Translations under genes and position numbers: made by a program
Origin: Thermanaeromonas toyohensis ToBE
GTDB lineage: Bacteria > Bacillota > DSM-521 > Neomoorellales > Neomoorellaceae
Reading direction: 5' to 3'
Length of the DNA: 64,000 bases
NCBI RefSeq assembly: GCF_900176005.1
Contig: NZ_LT838272.1
Coordinates: 1,631,587 to 1,695,586 of the forward strand
Part shown: piece after piece, positions 15,350 to 23,210 of the stretch
Numbering within the stretch: position 1 is the first letter of the stretch
Layout of the letters: the number at the start of each line of letters is the position of its first letter
The notes under the pieces: generated by a model
Database searches by the model: none
What the model was told of the DNA's origin: nothing
Seen by the model: only the letters and a program-made list of their open reading frames with translations

Positions 15350-15483
15350 TGTGCCCTGCCCGGGGTTCCGTACTCAGTGGGGCCGCGGGGAGGGCACAGT
15401 TGATTGTGCCGGTCCGCACGCGATGCGGGCGGCAGCCCAAAAATTTGGACCGGTCTCCCGTGCGGCGGAGACTGGCCAAACTA
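15350..15483 (+). repeat. Multi-hairpin intergenic element
   Basis: First stem TGTGCCCTGCCCGG (from 15350) with CCGCGGGGAGGGCACA (to 15398). A second large hairpin is closed by CCGGTCC/GGACCGG (about 15409-15466), and a third by GTCTCC/GGAGAC (about 15464-15483). It has the same CCCTGCC...GCGGGGAGGG outer stem as the elements at 18334, 26792, 31470 and 38075. Confidence 0.65.
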
Positions 15484-15509
15484 GAAAAGGAGGAGGTAGA
15501 AACATTACA

Positions 15510-15752
15510 ATGAACTTCGCTGAGAGGGCGTTCTGCAGGTTTTACAGGTGGGCGAACCCGGACGTCACAGAGCGGGAACTCGCCTATTATCTGGAGTACG
15601 CACGGCAGGAGTTCTGGCGCGGCATAGTAGAGGACGACCAGCTTCTCAAAGCATATATTGCGCTGCGCCTTTCCTTTGAGCAAATATGTGCTGCCTGCCA
15701 GAAGGGCAGGGCCGTCTTGATGCAATTTTGGAGCAGCCTGAAAACTGCTTAA
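15510..15752 (+). CDS. Small helical hypothetical protein
   Basis: An 80-residue, mostly helical product from ATG 15510 with AGGAGGAGG about 14 nt upstream, a long but unobstructed spacing. An in-frame extension upstream passes through the hairpin element and has no SD. A C-terminal CAACQK motif is present. No family recognised. Confidence 0.65.
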   Translation: MNFAERAFCRFYRWANPDVTERELAYYLEYARQEFWRGIVEDDQLLKAYIALRLSFEQICAACQKGRAVLMQFWSSLKTA

Positions 15753-15765
15753 GGAGGTTTTGATT

Positions 15766-16197
15766 GTGCGCCTTTACCGGGACATGGGGACCGGAGAACT
15801 GCTGGAACTGTACAAAAGCGCACTGGAATCGTTCAGAGCGGAATGCTTTGGCGGTTCCGACCTTAAGGTTCTGGTCGGGACGGCCCGGGAGCTCCACAGG
15901 AGGGGGGTTGACGCCGGGCGGATGGCGAGGAAGTACCCGCGCTGCCCCGCGTGCGGGCACAGGGAGAGAAAGCCGGCTGCCGTGGCTGGTGTGCACGAGT
16001 GCTTGAGATGCGGTGCCCTGTACGGCGTCTGCGGGCTGGAGGAAAGCCTTCTCCTGGTGAAAGAGCGGTGGGGTGACGCCCCGGAGGACCCCGCCGATGA
16101 GAGGTACTTTGATTTTACCTGCCCTGGGCCGTCAGGGGTTGTCCGCCGGCACGGGTGGTTTAACAGAAAAACGGGCGAAATCGTGCAGGCGGGGTAG
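15766..16197 (+). CDS. Zinc-ribbon hypothetical protein
   Basis: A 143-residue product. GTG 15766 is chosen (AAGGAGG 8 nt upstream). A helical N-terminal third is followed by CPACGHRE near residue 63 and CLRCGALYG near residue 83, a classic four-Cys zinc ribbon. The remainder is acidic. Probably a nucleic-acid- or protein-binding accessory protein; family not recognised. Confidence 0.72.
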   Translation: MRLYRDMGTGELLELYKSALESFRAECFGGSDLKVLVGTARELHRRGVDAGRMARKYPRCPACGHRERKPAAVAGVHECLRCGALYGVCGLEESLLLVKERWGDAPEDPADERYFDFTCPGPSGVVRRHGWFNRKTGEIVQAG

Positions 16198-16230
16198 CCC
16201 GCCCTGAACGGGGCTGGCGGCTTTTCAGCT
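16196..16230 (+). terminator. Possible terminator
   Basis: AGCC-GCC (16196-16203) can pair with GGC-GGCT (about 16216-16222), followed by TTTTCAGCTTTTT. There are mismatches in the stem, so strength is uncertain. Confidence 0.45.
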
Positions 16231-16254
16231 TTTTACCGGGAGGGATTGAGAAAA

Positions 16255-16791
16255 GTGATCGGTACTCAGGGCCAAATCAGATATTTGCGCTACTGGCGGT
16301 ACACCAGGTCCGGGCGGCCGGTGTGTTTGACCCTCCGCTTCCGCGGCGGGAGGATTCTCCCGGAAGACGCCCGGAAGTGGGCGCGTTCGGTCGCCCGGGA
16401 CTGGGGAGACATCAACTGGGAAAAAGCGGTAAGGGTAAAGGGCTTGCCTGGCCGGGCGTGGTGGTTCTCCTGCTCCGGACACGGAGGATATATCCTCGTT
16501 GCGCCGGCAGCAGAAGTCCCGGAGATATTTCAGCGTTTTAAATGGGAAGACCTGGGTGAAGCATATGGGAACTTGGGCGTTTACGTTTTCGAAGAGGACT
16601 GCGACTGGGCCGTGTTTGTGCTGGCTTTCCCGGAAGTCGCCAGGTGGGAAATTGACAACCTCAAGGTGTGGCCTTCCGACCTGCCCCGGGATGCCGGTAT
16701 AGAATGTGCAGCCCGGGGCCTGCTTGAAAGGGCAAGGGAGAGCGTGCGGCGCTGGAAGTCACCGGAAGTGGCTGCCGCGCTGGGCTTATAA
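16255..16791 (+). CDS. Hypothetical protein
   Basis: A 178-residue product. GTG 16255 is chosen with GGGAGGG 10 nt upstream; TTG 16246 would leave only one base between SD and start. It is Trp-rich, with a basic N-terminal strand region (YLRYWRYTRSG) and a helical C-terminus. No family recognised. Confidence 0.72.
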   Translation: MIGTQGQIRYLRYWRYTRSGRPVCLTLRFRGGRILPEDARKWARSVARDWGDINWEKAVRVKGLPGRAWWFSCSGHGGYILVAPAAEVPEIFQRFKWEDLGEAYGNLGVYVFEEDCDWAVFVLAFPEVARWEIDNLKVWPSDLPRDAGIECAARGLLERARESVRRWKSPEVAAALGL

Positions 16792-16802
16792 GAAAACACA
16801 AT

Positions 16803-16843
16803 GAGGAGGTGAATGGCAGGCGCATCTGCCTGCCGGAGAGATG
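16803..16843 (+). promoter_or_regulatory. SD-hairpin-start element 4
   Basis: SD GAGGAGGTG at 16803-16811. Stem GGCAGGC (16815-16821) with GCCTGCC (16828-16834), 7 bp plus a T-G closing pair, GCATCT loop. ATG at 16841. Real spacing is 29 nt; looped-out spacing is 9 nt. GGAGAG also directly precedes the ATG, but with no spacer. Confidence 0.62.
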
Positions 16844-17338
16844 GCTAAAATTATCTGCGTGACGGTCAGGGACAAGACCCTACCCGAGGACGAAAACTAC
16901 GTCGGGTGGGGTGTTGTGGTCAACGGCCGCCTGGTGGCCCTTGACGACACCCATTACAGCTCGTGCATGAGCGAAATAGCCGAAGGGCTGGCGGCCGCGC
17001 TGGAGGTACCGGTGGAGGATGTTGTTGTGGACGTAGACGGTCCCGGGTGGGACTGGCACAGGGACGTTTTGCCGAAGGTTGCCGCTCCATCGGGGCCCGA
17101 AGTGATTTTGAGTGTGCAGGGGGATATTGAAGAGTTAGTCGGGAATGATGGCCGCAGCGCCCTCCCGGAAAAGGTGCGCCGGGCAATCGGGGCTGGTCTC
17201 GTCACGCCCCAGGTGATCCGGCGTGCGGCGGAGATCGCCCGGGATGCCATTCTTGAAGGGGGCTACTGGGACTACCTTCGCGCAGCGTTGGAGTGCGCTG
17301 TCGAAGAGACCGAAGAAAGGGATGGCGCTGATGTGTGA
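16841..17338 (+). CDS. Hypothetical protein
   Basis: A 165-residue product from ATG 16841. The N-terminal 80 residues form a beta-alpha unit starting MAKIICVTVRDKTLPEDENY and contain an acidic VDVDGPGWDWH motif; the C-terminal half is helical. It is preceded by an SD-hairpin element and overlaps the next gene by 8 nt. No family recognised. Confidence 0.75.
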   Translation: MAKIICVTVRDKTLPEDENYVGWGVVVNGRLVALDDTHYSSCMSEIAEGLAAALEVPVEDVVVDVDGPGWDWHRDVLPKVAAPSGPEVILSVQGDIEELVGNDGRSALPEKVRRAIGAGLVTPQVIRRAAEIARDAILEGGYWDYLRAALECAVEETEERDGADV

Positions 17339-17639
17339 GCTTTACGTGCTGGTCTTCAGTCCTGGTGACGGCCCCCATCTGAGGGCGTTCCGCGCTGTAG
17401 TGCAGTTGGTGGTCACTGCGATGGCAGCAACCAGAGGCCTGGATGCCGAAACAGTGGAATTCGGGTCTCAGGTCTACCTGGCAATTAAGGGGGATACGCA
17501 AGAGATTGCGGCGTTTGCTGAAGAGCTGAACCGTCAGACGGGTCTGGGCGGATTTACCGTTCTCCTCGGGGGAAGAGGCGATGTCAGTACCTTAAGGAGG
17601 TTGCATCGGCGCGGTGTGGTGCGCTGCGCCATGGCGTAA
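17331..17639 (+). CDS. Hypothetical protein
   Basis: A 102-residue product from ATG 17331, overlapping the preceding stop; the upstream in-frame ATG 17322 is also possible (GAAAGGG in between serves as SD). A beta-alpha-beta fold is likely. It ends with a basic stretch (RRLHRRGVVRC). No family recognised. It is followed by about 235 nt without a gene. Confidence 0.65.
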   Translation: MCELYVLVFSPGDGPHLRAFRAVVQLVVTAMAATRGLDAETVEFGSQVYLAIKGDTQEIAAFAEELNRQTGLGGFTVLLGGRGDVSTLRRLHRRGVVRCAMA

Positions 17640-17805
17640 CCGGGGTGGCGCCGCACTGAATAGTTAACAGCGTAGCCCAAGGGATGCGGGGTGAACCGAC
17701 GCGACTTAACTTTCAGGTTAGAGAGAAACTGGCTGATGAAAGCTCGGTGTTCAAGGCGCGTAGTCCAGGTATGCGTATTTGGTAATGAAGAACACAAGAG
17801 GTTTT

Positions 17806-17815
17806 GTGGTATAAT
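17806..17815 (+). promoter_or_regulatory. Extended -10 promoter for hicBA
   Basis: TGTGGTATAAT contains a consensus TATAAT (17810-17815) and an extended TG element. No convincing -35 lies 17 bp upstream. It is about 60 nt before the HicB start and lies in an AT-richer stretch, so the toxin-antitoxin pair probably has its own promoter. Confidence 0.6.
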
Positions 17816-17875
17816 AACTTCGGAAGTAGCTATAGTTAAGGGAAAATCGACATCGTTTTCTATGGGGTGGGCAGC

Positions 17876-18076
17876 ATGAAGTTTATATTTACGGTCGAAG
17901 AGATGGATAATGGTAGGTACCTTGCGACGTGCGATGAACTGAATGCTGTGGCTGATGGGGAAACAGAAGAAGAAGCTGTAGCTAACCTTAAGGAAGCGGT
18001 ACGAGAGCTGCTAAGAAACTATCCATTACAACACGAACGGCCGGGAAAGCGCCTGGTCGTAGAGGTAGGTGCGTAG
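17876..18076 (+). CDS. hicB: HicB-like antitoxin
   Basis: A 66-residue protein with the HicB/UPF0150 N-terminal fold: FTVEEMDNGRYLATCDELN, then a helix GETEEEAVANLKEAVRELL. HicB neutralises HicA and often represses the operon. It is short and lacks the C-terminal DNA-binding domain that larger HicB proteins have. ATG 17876 has GGGGTGGG upstream. The next gene starts immediately after its stop. Confidence 0.85.
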   Translation: MKFIFTVEEMDNGRYLATCDELNAVADGETEEEAVANLKEAVRELLRNYPLQHERPGKRLVVEVGA

Positions 18077-18313
18077 ATGCCGCACTTGCCAGATATTAGT
18101 TACCGGGAGCTGGTGAGCCTTCTCCGTGAGTATAGCAGGGAACTGCGCGGAGAAGGCTCACCTGTTATTGTCGGAGTAGGTCGCGATGGACGTTCCTTTA
18201 CTATTCACCAGCACCCCTCCCAAAAAGTGTACCGTCAAAAGCTAGCGAAAATACTTCGCTACGCTGGGATAACCGAAGAAGAGTTTTGGGAATGGTATTA
18301 CGAAAAAAGATAA
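18077..18313 (+). CDS. hicA: HicA-like toxin
   Basis: A 78-residue protein resembling HicA mRNA interferases: FTIHQHPSQKVYRQKLAKIL followed by RYAGITEEEFWEWY, the usual HicA C-terminus. The catalytic His is probably in IHQHP (about residue 44). HicA cleaves mRNA and tmRNA in characterised pairs. It begins one base after hicB stops, so the two are coupled; antitoxin first is the less common order. Confidence 0.82.
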   Translation: MPHLPDISYRELVSLLREYSRELRGEGSPVIVGVGRDGRSFTIHQHPSQKVYRQKLAKILRYAGITEEEFWEWYYEKR

Positions 18314-18333
18314 GTTTTGGTGTGGTCAGGGCG

Positions 18334-18392
18334 TTCTGCCCTGCCCGGAGCCCGTCCTGTAAAGCGGGGGTTGCGGGTAGGGCAGAATTTTT
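18334..18392 (+). repeat. Multi-hairpin element, terminator-like copy
   Basis: TTCTGCCCT-g-CCCG (from 18334) pairs with CGGG-t-AGGGCAGAA (to 18387), enclosing an inner AGCCC/GGGTT stem, and six T's follow. It has the recurring CCCTGCCCGG...GCGGGTAGGG layout, here with a T tract that would make it a rho-independent terminator for hicBA. Confidence 0.7.
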
Positions 18393-18573
18393 TGCGCTGG
18401 CTGTCGCCTGATGACAGACCAGAGAAAAGCAAACTGTACCCGAGATCAGTGGAGTTAATAAGCACGGGTTCCCCAAAAAGACTTGCTGCGTGAGTGCATT
18501 TTTGCTGTGACAGAGGCTTTGATGCGAGCAGCGGCTGGCATGGCGTCAAAAAACAAAGAAAGGCGGGTGAACC

Positions 18574-19011
18574 GTGGTATACCTACAGTCTTTTTTCTCT
18601 GAACCGCGTGCCACGCCATATTCTGTGGCGCGCTGGCAGCCGCGGGGTTACAGGTACCCCGAGCTAAGGGTGCTTGCGCCGCTGCTGCCGGACGGACGTC
18701 CGATAAAGAGGGTCTCGCCGGACAAGTATCTAGACCTGTACGCTGGGGCGCTGGCCTCCAGGTGGCAGGACGTAAAGAAAACTGTATCCTGGCTTAAGAA
18801 GGTGGACGCGGCCCTGTGCTGCTGGTGCAATCCGGAACGCCAGAAGGGGTATGAGAAACTGTTCTGCCACACGATACTGATTGGTTTCCTGCTGGAGGAG
18901 GCGGGTGTGCCGGTAGTGTACCTGGACGGGAGGGAAAAGCCGGTGTGGGATGAGGCCGACCGGGCGCGGTTTCTAAAGATTCTGCGGGCAGAGGTTCTGA
19001 AAAGGCAGTAG
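18574..19011 (+). CDS. DUF488/DUF4326-like protein
   Basis: A 145-residue product from GTG 18574 (AAAGGCGGGTGA upstream). The segment ALCCWCNPERQKGYEKLFCH resembles the CWC...CH motif of DUF4326/DUF488-type proteins, which are small, often phage-borne and of unknown biochemical function. Surrounding sequence (ILIGFLLEEAGVPVVYLDG) fits a Rossmann-like strand after the His. A terminator starts at its stop codon. Confidence 0.65.
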   Translation: MVYLQSFFSEPRATPYSVARWQPRGYRYPELRVLAPLLPDGRPIKRVSPDKYLDLYAGALASRWQDVKKTVSWLKKVDAALCCWCNPERQKGYEKLFCHTILIGFLLEEAGVPVVYLDGREKPVWDEADRARFLKILRAEVLKRQ

Positions 19012-19042
19012 AAGGCACCTGGCGGGTGCCTTTAAAAATTTC
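19012..19042 (+). terminator. Probable terminator
   Basis: AAGGCACC (19012-19019) pairs with GGTGCCTT (19025-19032), 5-nt loop, then TTAAAAATTT. The stem is strong; the T tract is interrupted. Confidence 0.6.
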
Positions 19043-19062
19043 CGGAAGGGGGCGTGGTTTTC

Positions 19063-19347
19063 ATGCCGACCTTAGAAGAACTGGCACGCCAGAAAATAGA
19101 AAGGGGGAACGCCAGGAAGAGGGAGCCCGAGTTCGATAACGAGGAGGAGCTGGGGGCTGTTCCTAAAGGGAACAGGCAAGCGATAGTGATACGGCGCCTT
19201 ACGAAGGGGGCGCAGGTCTACTACGACCTTCGGGTGTTCTACTGGGACAAGAATGAAAACGTGTTTAAGCCCAGCCCCAAGGGGGTGATGATGAGCGTGG
19301 AGCAGTTTAAACAGGTGATAGACTTGCTGAAGGGCATCACCATTTAA
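19063..19347 (+). CDS. PC4/p15-like ssDNA-binding protein
   Basis: A 94-residue protein. Its C-terminal 50 residues match the transcriptional coactivator PC4 fold: YYDLRVFYWDKNENVFKPSP followed by KGVMMSVEQFKQVIDLL. Bacterial and phage PC4-like proteins bind single-stranded DNA as dimers and can regulate transcription or assist recombination. The first 40 residues are charged and probably disordered. ATG 19063 follows GGAAGGGGG. It sits just upstream of the recombination-directionality-factor-like gene. Confidence 0.8.
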   Translation: MPTLEELARQKIERGNARKREPEFDNEEELGAVPKGNRQAIVIRRLTKGAQVYYDLRVFYWDKNENVFKPSPKGVMMSVEQFKQVIDLLKGITI

Positions 19348-19387
19348 TGATCTGACAGTGCAAACCGTAAAGCTGCGTCCAGGAGAA

Positions 19388-19414
19388 GGTCGGGGTTGCT
19401 TCCCGGCTTTTTAA
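19388..19414 (+). terminator. Rho-independent terminator
   Basis: GGTCGGG (from 19388) pairs with CCCGGCT (to 19408), followed by TTTTTAATTT. Confidence 0.65.
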
Positions 19415-19468
19415 TTTACGGGGGCATTTATCCCCATCAGAAAACATTTCGTGAGGAGGGGTGTTTAT

Positions 19469-20797
19469 ATGATAAAAGGCTGGAGCGACGTAGTCAGGAT
19501 TCCGAGGCTGGGCACTATTGCCCTGGGGGAGAAGGACGACAGGGGGACGCCGCGTTCCCTTGACTACTTTGTGGTGCCGCCGGAGGTCCAGGAAGTGTAT
19601 GGCCCCCAGCCGCGGGAGCTCGACATCATCCTTCCCAGCGACGACCTTGAGACCGTTTTTCCGGCATACCTGAAGCGATACGGCGACCAGTTCGGGCTAA
19701 TCTGCCGGGGCGACGGCGAGACAGCCACGGTCAACGAACTTTACGCACGGAGCAGCGGCATGGAATACGGCATAGCGTACCGGGACGGCCAGTTTGTAGA
19801 CGCTGCTACCGGTGAGGTGCTGTTGGTCGAAAGGTCCGGCGACAAAGGGTGGGTGCGCATACCGTGCCCCTATAAGAGCTGCCAGCACTACATCAACAAA
19901 AAGTGCCGGGAGGTGGCGGTGCTTTCCGTGCTTCTACCGCGCGTGCCCGGGGTGCTGGGAGCCTACAGCATCGACACCGGGTCGTTCCACTCGTATACGA
20001 ACATAATGAACAGCCTGCTGATTTTGAAGCAGATGCTGGGCCGGATCAGCTTCATCCCGCTCAAGCTGAAGGTCCGCATGCAGGAGGTGCACCCTGAAGT
20101 CAATGGCAAGCAGATCAAGCGGAGGGTTCCCATTATGTACATCGACATGGGGGACCTGACGCTTGAAAAAGTGCTGCAGCTGGCGCGGGAGCGGAAGCTG
20201 CTTGCCGTAGCGTCGCTGCCGAGCCTCACCAGCGCCATTGAGCTGGAACCCTACAACGAAGACGTAAAGCCGGAGCTCCTGTACGTTGAAGAGGAGGCTG
20301 ACGTTCCCGCGGAGCCTGCGGAAGTGCCGAAAGCCCAACCCGCCGTTCAGGTCCCGGCACAGGAGGAGAAACCCGAACCCGCCGTACAGCAGGCGGAGCC
20401 TGAACAGGAAGCGGTGGGGGAACCCGCAGGCATGTTTCCTGAGAAAACTGTAGAACAACCCGCAAGCCGGGAAGAAAGGAAAATAGAGAGCGGCCAGAAC
20501 ATGGTAGTGACCGTCCAGTCAGGCCCCAGGGAGGCGAGGACGCAGAGGGGTGTCTGGGTCTACTGTTCGGTGACCCTGGAAGACGGCAGGAACACCGAGG
20601 TGTGGGCGGTACCCGGGACGCCTGCGGTGGACGGTCTGAAGCTGGCAAAGAAGGGAGACAAACTCTTTATTACCGTCCAGCAGGCGAAGAACGGGAAGTA
20701 CGCTATTACGGCAGCGGTACCGGCAACGGAAGTCGAGGGCCCTGAGACCGAAGAGGACTTTGGCTTTGAGGATATATTTAACAACGAACCCTTTTAA
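19469..20797 (+). CDS. Recombination directionality factor-like protein
   Basis: A 442-residue protein. The first 270 residues resemble phage gp3-type recombination directionality factors: DRGTPRSLDYFVVPPEVQ, YGPQPRELDIILPSDD, ICRGDGETATVN, a CPYKSCQHY...C cluster near 140 and TGSFHSYTNIMNSLL near 180. In phages such proteins switch a serine integrase from integration to excision. A Pro/Glu/Ala linker (about 275-345) leads to an OB-like C-terminal domain (MVVTVQSGPREARTQRG) not usual for the family, which may bind ssDNA. No integrase is in the window. ATG 19469 follows GAGGAGGGG. The homology is recognised by pattern and not confirmed. Confidence 0.7.
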   Translation: MIKGWSDVVRIPRLGTIALGEKDDRGTPRSLDYFVVPPEVQEVYGPQPRELDIILPSDDLETVFPAYLKRYGDQFGLICRGDGETATVNELYARSSGMEYGIAYRDGQFVDAATGEVLLVERSGDKGWVRIPCPYKSCQHYINKKCREVAVLSVLLPRVPGVLGAYSIDTGSFHSYTNIMNSLLILKQMLGRISFIPLKLKVRMQEVHPEVNGKQIKRRVPIMYIDMGDLTLEKVLQLARERKLLAVASLPSLTSAIELEPYNEDVKPELLYVEEEADVPAEPAEVPKAQPAVQVPAQEEKPEPAVQQAEPEQEAVGEPAGMFPEKTVEQPASREERKIESGQNMVVTVQSGPREARTQRGVWVYCSVTLEDGRNTEVWAVPGTPAVDGLKLAKKGDKLFITVQQAKNGKYAITAAVPATEVEGPETEEDFGFEDIFNNEPF

Positions 20798-20805
20798 CAC
20801 GTGGG

Positions 20806-20834
20806 GGCGGCATCCCAAATTACGGGATGCCGCC
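20806..20834 (+). other. Perfect 11-bp hairpin
   Basis: GGCGGCATCCC (20806-20816) pairs with GGGATGCCGCC (20824-20834). No T tract follows. It lies between the RDF-like gene and the next gene and could be a processing or stability element. Confidence 0.6.
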
Positions 20835-20876
20835 GCCAGTACATAAAAAGTAATTCTTGGGTTTGGGGTGAAGTTG

Positions 20877-21278
20877 ATGTACATGAAGATAACCATCCAC
20901 GACTTCATACCCGGCGGCAGTGTGCTGGAGTACGTGACCCGTCCGGACCGCCCTTACACTCCGGGCCTTAAGATTGCCGACGTTGAAGGGGAATACATCG
21001 ACCTGAGCCTGGAGTTGGTCGGGGAGCTGGAGGTAGAGTTCGGTGGAAGGAAATATACGGGTTACCTGCCTCCCCCGGTAGCGGACGCCGTGCGCAAGGG
21101 GGAAGTCAAGCCGCTGGCTTTTCCCCGGTTCGCGCTGAGGCTCGTGGTGGACGACGCGGTAATGGAGGAAGTGTGGGCTGGCGACACCCTCCCAAAAAGG
21201 AAGGAAAGTCTGGTGCAGTGGCTCAGGAGGAAGGCAGAAAAGAGCTATGACCCGTTCGAGGGCCCTTACAAACTTTGA
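20877..21278 (+). CDS. Hypothetical protein, paralogue of the 24377 C-terminus
   Basis: A 133-residue product from ATG 20877 (GGGGTG 6 nt upstream). ITIHDFIPGGSVLEY near the start and FPRFALRLVVDDAVMEEVW further on align with LSLHDFRPGADVYDY and NPWFALRLEKDNYADDVF in the 232-residue protein at 24377, so the two are paralogues. A fragment of the C-terminus also lies in the chimeric remnant at 4378-4500. Function unknown. Confidence 0.78.
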   Translation: MYMKITIHDFIPGGSVLEYVTRPDRPYTPGLKIADVEGEYIDLSLELVGELEVEFGGRKYTGYLPPPVADAVRKGEVKPLAFPRFALRLVVDDAVMEEVWAGDTLPKRKESLVQWLRRKAEKSYDPFEGPYKL

Positions 21279-21327
21279 ATCTAAGGATCCTGCCGGAACG
21301 TTCTAGGCCTGGAAGGGGGGAATCGGT

Positions 21328-21576
21328 TTGTCAGGCTTGTCCTGGAGGGTCCGCTTATTGGTGGGTTTACCGGAAGAGGTTGAGCGGCAGGCCAACGAGT
21401 GGCTGGCAGGGCTGGAGGGGGCCGAGCAGGTTTGGGTGAAGCACTGGGGCGCCAACCCGGTGTCGTTGCTGTTGCTGGTGAGACTGAAGGTGGCCGACAC
21501 AAAAACGGCAGGGTTAGAGGTTCGGAGACAGCCTGCAGAGGAAGATGACGAAATAGCGAAGTTGTTTCCTTTCTGA
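21328..21576 (+). CDS. Small hypothetical protein
   Basis: An 82-residue product from TTG 21328 with GGAAGGGGGG about 8 nt upstream. Beta-alpha-beta pattern (RVRLLVGLPEEVERQANEWL... VSLLLLVRLKV), similar in outline to the protein at 21691. The C-terminus is acidic. No family recognised. Confidence 0.62.
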   Translation: MSGLSWRVRLLVGLPEEVERQANEWLAGLEGAEQVWVKHWGANPVSLLLLVRLKVADTKTAGLEVRRQPAEEDDEIAKLFPF

Positions 21577-21645
21577 TGGGTCGCCTTCGACGAATTATTC
21601 AGAGGGCACCAGTCTAACGAACGCTGACCCGGCGAAATTTGGAAC

Positions 21646-21693
21646 AGGGGGGTTGGGGAGGAGCTACCATGGTAGCCCCTCCCCGGACAAATG
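21646..21693 (+). promoter_or_regulatory. SD-hairpin-start element 5
   Basis: SD AGGGGGG at 21646-21652. A 14-nt arm pair GGGGAGGAGCTACC (21655-21668) / GGTAGCCCCTCCCC (21671-21684) has one mismatch. ATG at 21691. Real spacing is 38 nt; looped-out spacing is 8 nt. This is the longest stem of the set. Confidence 0.7.
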
Positions 21694-21942
21694 GAAAACC
21701 GTTTGCTAGGGCTTACAGTATGGGCGAAGGACTGCCGGGAAGCGGAGGACATCCGCTGCTTTCTGTCTGAAAAAACGTTAGGGGACTATACCTGGAGGGG
21801 AGGAGTTAAAGTCAGAGCGTATTTTGGTGACCGGGAGGGCTTGGAGGAAGCCGTGAGGCTTCTCAAGTGCGCTTTTCCGGGCTTGAAATCATACCCTGGG
21901 ACAACGGATGGAGAGGACATTTTTTTGACTTACGATGATTAG
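21691..21942 (+). CDS. Small hypothetical protein
   Basis: An 83-residue product from ATG 21691 directly after an SD-hairpin element. Pattern LGLTVWAKDCREAEDIRCFL ... VKVRAYFGDREGLEEAVRLL suggests a ferredoxin-like beta-alpha-beta fold. No family recognised. Confidence 0.66.
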   Translation: MENRLLGLTVWAKDCREAEDIRCFLSEKTLGDYTWRGGVKVRAYFGDREGLEEAVRLLKCAFPGLKSYPGTTDGEDIFLTYDD

Positions 21943-22037
21943 GGAACAAGATTAGATTGGCTGGTCTGCGTGAACGAAGTCTGGGGTAGTCTGAGCAGGA
22001 GGGCAGGACGGCCCTCCCCGGGTGTTCCAGGAGAAGT

Positions 22038-22268
22038 ATGGAGTACCGGGGGAAGGTCGTCAATCCGCGTGCGCCTGGCGGCATGACCGCTGGAGTGCTG
22101 ACAAAGCTCTTACAGCCCTACCGTCGAGCAGGGGTGCTAAAAATATCAAACGAAAGGGGTGATGAATTTTATTTGCCGGGTGGGGTCGTTGGGTGCATCC
22201 TACCAACCGGGAAGGAGGGGTTGGAGAAGCGGGTTGTAGCGGCCCGCTTTTCTGTTAGACATGTTTGA
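22038..22268 (+). CDS. Small hypothetical protein
   Basis: A 76-residue product from ATG 22038 with an ordinary SD (CAGGAGAAG). Gly-rich and basic. Its last 20 codons form one arm of the hairpin before the next gene, and the genes overlap by 8 nt, so its translation should open that hairpin. No family recognised. Confidence 0.62.
   Translation: MEYRGKVVNPRAPGGMTAGVLTKLLQPYRRAGVLKISNERGDEFYLPGGVVGCILPTGKEGLEKRVVAARFSVRHV
22211..22263 (+). promoter_or_regulatory. SD-hairpin-start element 6
   Basis: SD GAAGGAGGGG at 22211-22220. Stem AGAAGCGGG (22225-22233) with CCCGCTTTTCT (22243-22253), small bulge, 9-nt loop. ATG at 22261. Real spacing is 40 nt; looped-out spacing is 11 nt. Confidence 0.62.
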
Positions 22269-22488
22269 GATGGTATCGGCGGTGTCGGCCGCGGCGGTTG
22301 ATCTGGTACTGGAGGAGCTGCGCAGGATGTTGCAACCCCCTAGACTGGAGACAATCGCAGACGTGGCCGACTACCTGGACAGGGCAGCCAACGGCGGATG
22401 CCGGACAGTTGGGGAGCTTAAGAGGGTCATCCGGACGGCACGGGACGCCCTGCGCACGATTGCAGAGCAAGGTAGAGAGCGAAAGTGA
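22261..22488 (+). CDS. Small helical hypothetical protein
   Basis: A 75-residue, all-helical product from ATG 22261 (VSAVSAAAVDLVLEELRRML ... GELKRVIRTARDALRTIAEQ). It overlaps the upstream gene by 8 nt and its SD lies across a hairpin. No family recognised. Confidence 0.65.
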   Translation: MFEMVSAVSAAAVDLVLEELRRMLQPPRLETIADVADYLDRAANGGCRTVGELKRVIRTARDALRTIAEQGRERK

Positions 22489-22541
22489 AGGACAGCCGGG
22501 CCTTCCTGCAGGCCCGCGAAATTTCCAATGATACAATGGAA

Positions 22542-22592
22542 GGGGTGATTTTGGAAAGCGGGCCCTCAGCGGGCCGCTTTCTCATAAGTATG
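22542..22592 (+). promoter_or_regulatory. SD-hairpin-start element 7
   Basis: SD GGGGTG at 22542-22547. Stem GAAAGCGG(g)CCC (22554-22565) with GGGCCGCTTTC (22571-22581), one bulge. ATG at 22590. Real spacing is 42 nt; looped-out spacing is 14 nt. The start is independently supported by the MGWTF N-terminus. Confidence 0.62.
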
Positions 22593-23162
22593 GGTTGGAC
22601 GTTTGTCCACAAGCCCCACAACGTTACCACAAAAGACTTTCTTAAGAAGGAGTTCACGTGGGAGAGGGAGGACGGCCTTTACTGCCGCGTCCTCGACTGC
22701 GCGATAGTCCGCCTCTGCGAGGCGTACTTGGCTGTCGAGAGTGGCGACGCCTCCGGTCCGAAAGAAGTGTTCGCGGTGGTCTGCCTTCTGCAGTACCGCC
22801 CGAACGACTACTACAACTTCGGGTATAAGGACATGAGCGAAGATATGCACCCATACTATTACAGCTGTCCGGAACGCATCCTCAGGCTCCTCACTCCGAC
22901 CGACAACGCGTCGGCGAGAGAGTGGAGGGAAAGGTGCTGGGAGCAGCTCCGGGAGAGGAAGGAAAGGCCCCGCCTGCAGAAGGGGAAGGTCATCCAGTTT
23001 GAAGAGCCGATCACCTTCTCCAGCGGGCTAAGGGAGAGCACCTTCCGCATAGACGACCCCCGGCGGCTCTGGGTGTCGGACCGCCACGGGTGGCGGTACA
23101 AGTTGAGCCGCTGGGTGATTGAAAGGATTCCGTACCGGATCTTGGAGAACTTTCCGGCTTAA
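22590..23162 (+). CDS. MGWTF-type (DUF6927-like) protein
   Basis: A 190-residue product beginning MGWTFVHKPHNVTTKDFLKK. The MGWTF.H.P start followed by a KDF/REFF helix is typical of a widespread uncharacterised phage/bacterial family (DUF6927-like), which fixes ATG 22590 as the start even though the frame stays open to 22485. The protein is basic and Arg/Tyr-rich toward the C-terminus. Function unknown. Confidence 0.8.
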   Translation: MGWTFVHKPHNVTTKDFLKKEFTWEREDGLYCRVLDCAIVRLCEAYLAVESGDASGPKEVFAVVCLLQYRPNDYYNFGYKDMSEDMHPYYYSCPERILRLLTPTDNASAREWRERCWEQLRERKERPRLQKGKVIQFEEPITFSSGLRESTFRIDDPRRLWVSDRHGWRYKLSRWVIERIPYRILENFPA

Positions 23163-23210
23163 GTTAAGGCATGGGCCATCCGGTAGGCCCAGAAAACCCA
23201 ATTCCAAACT

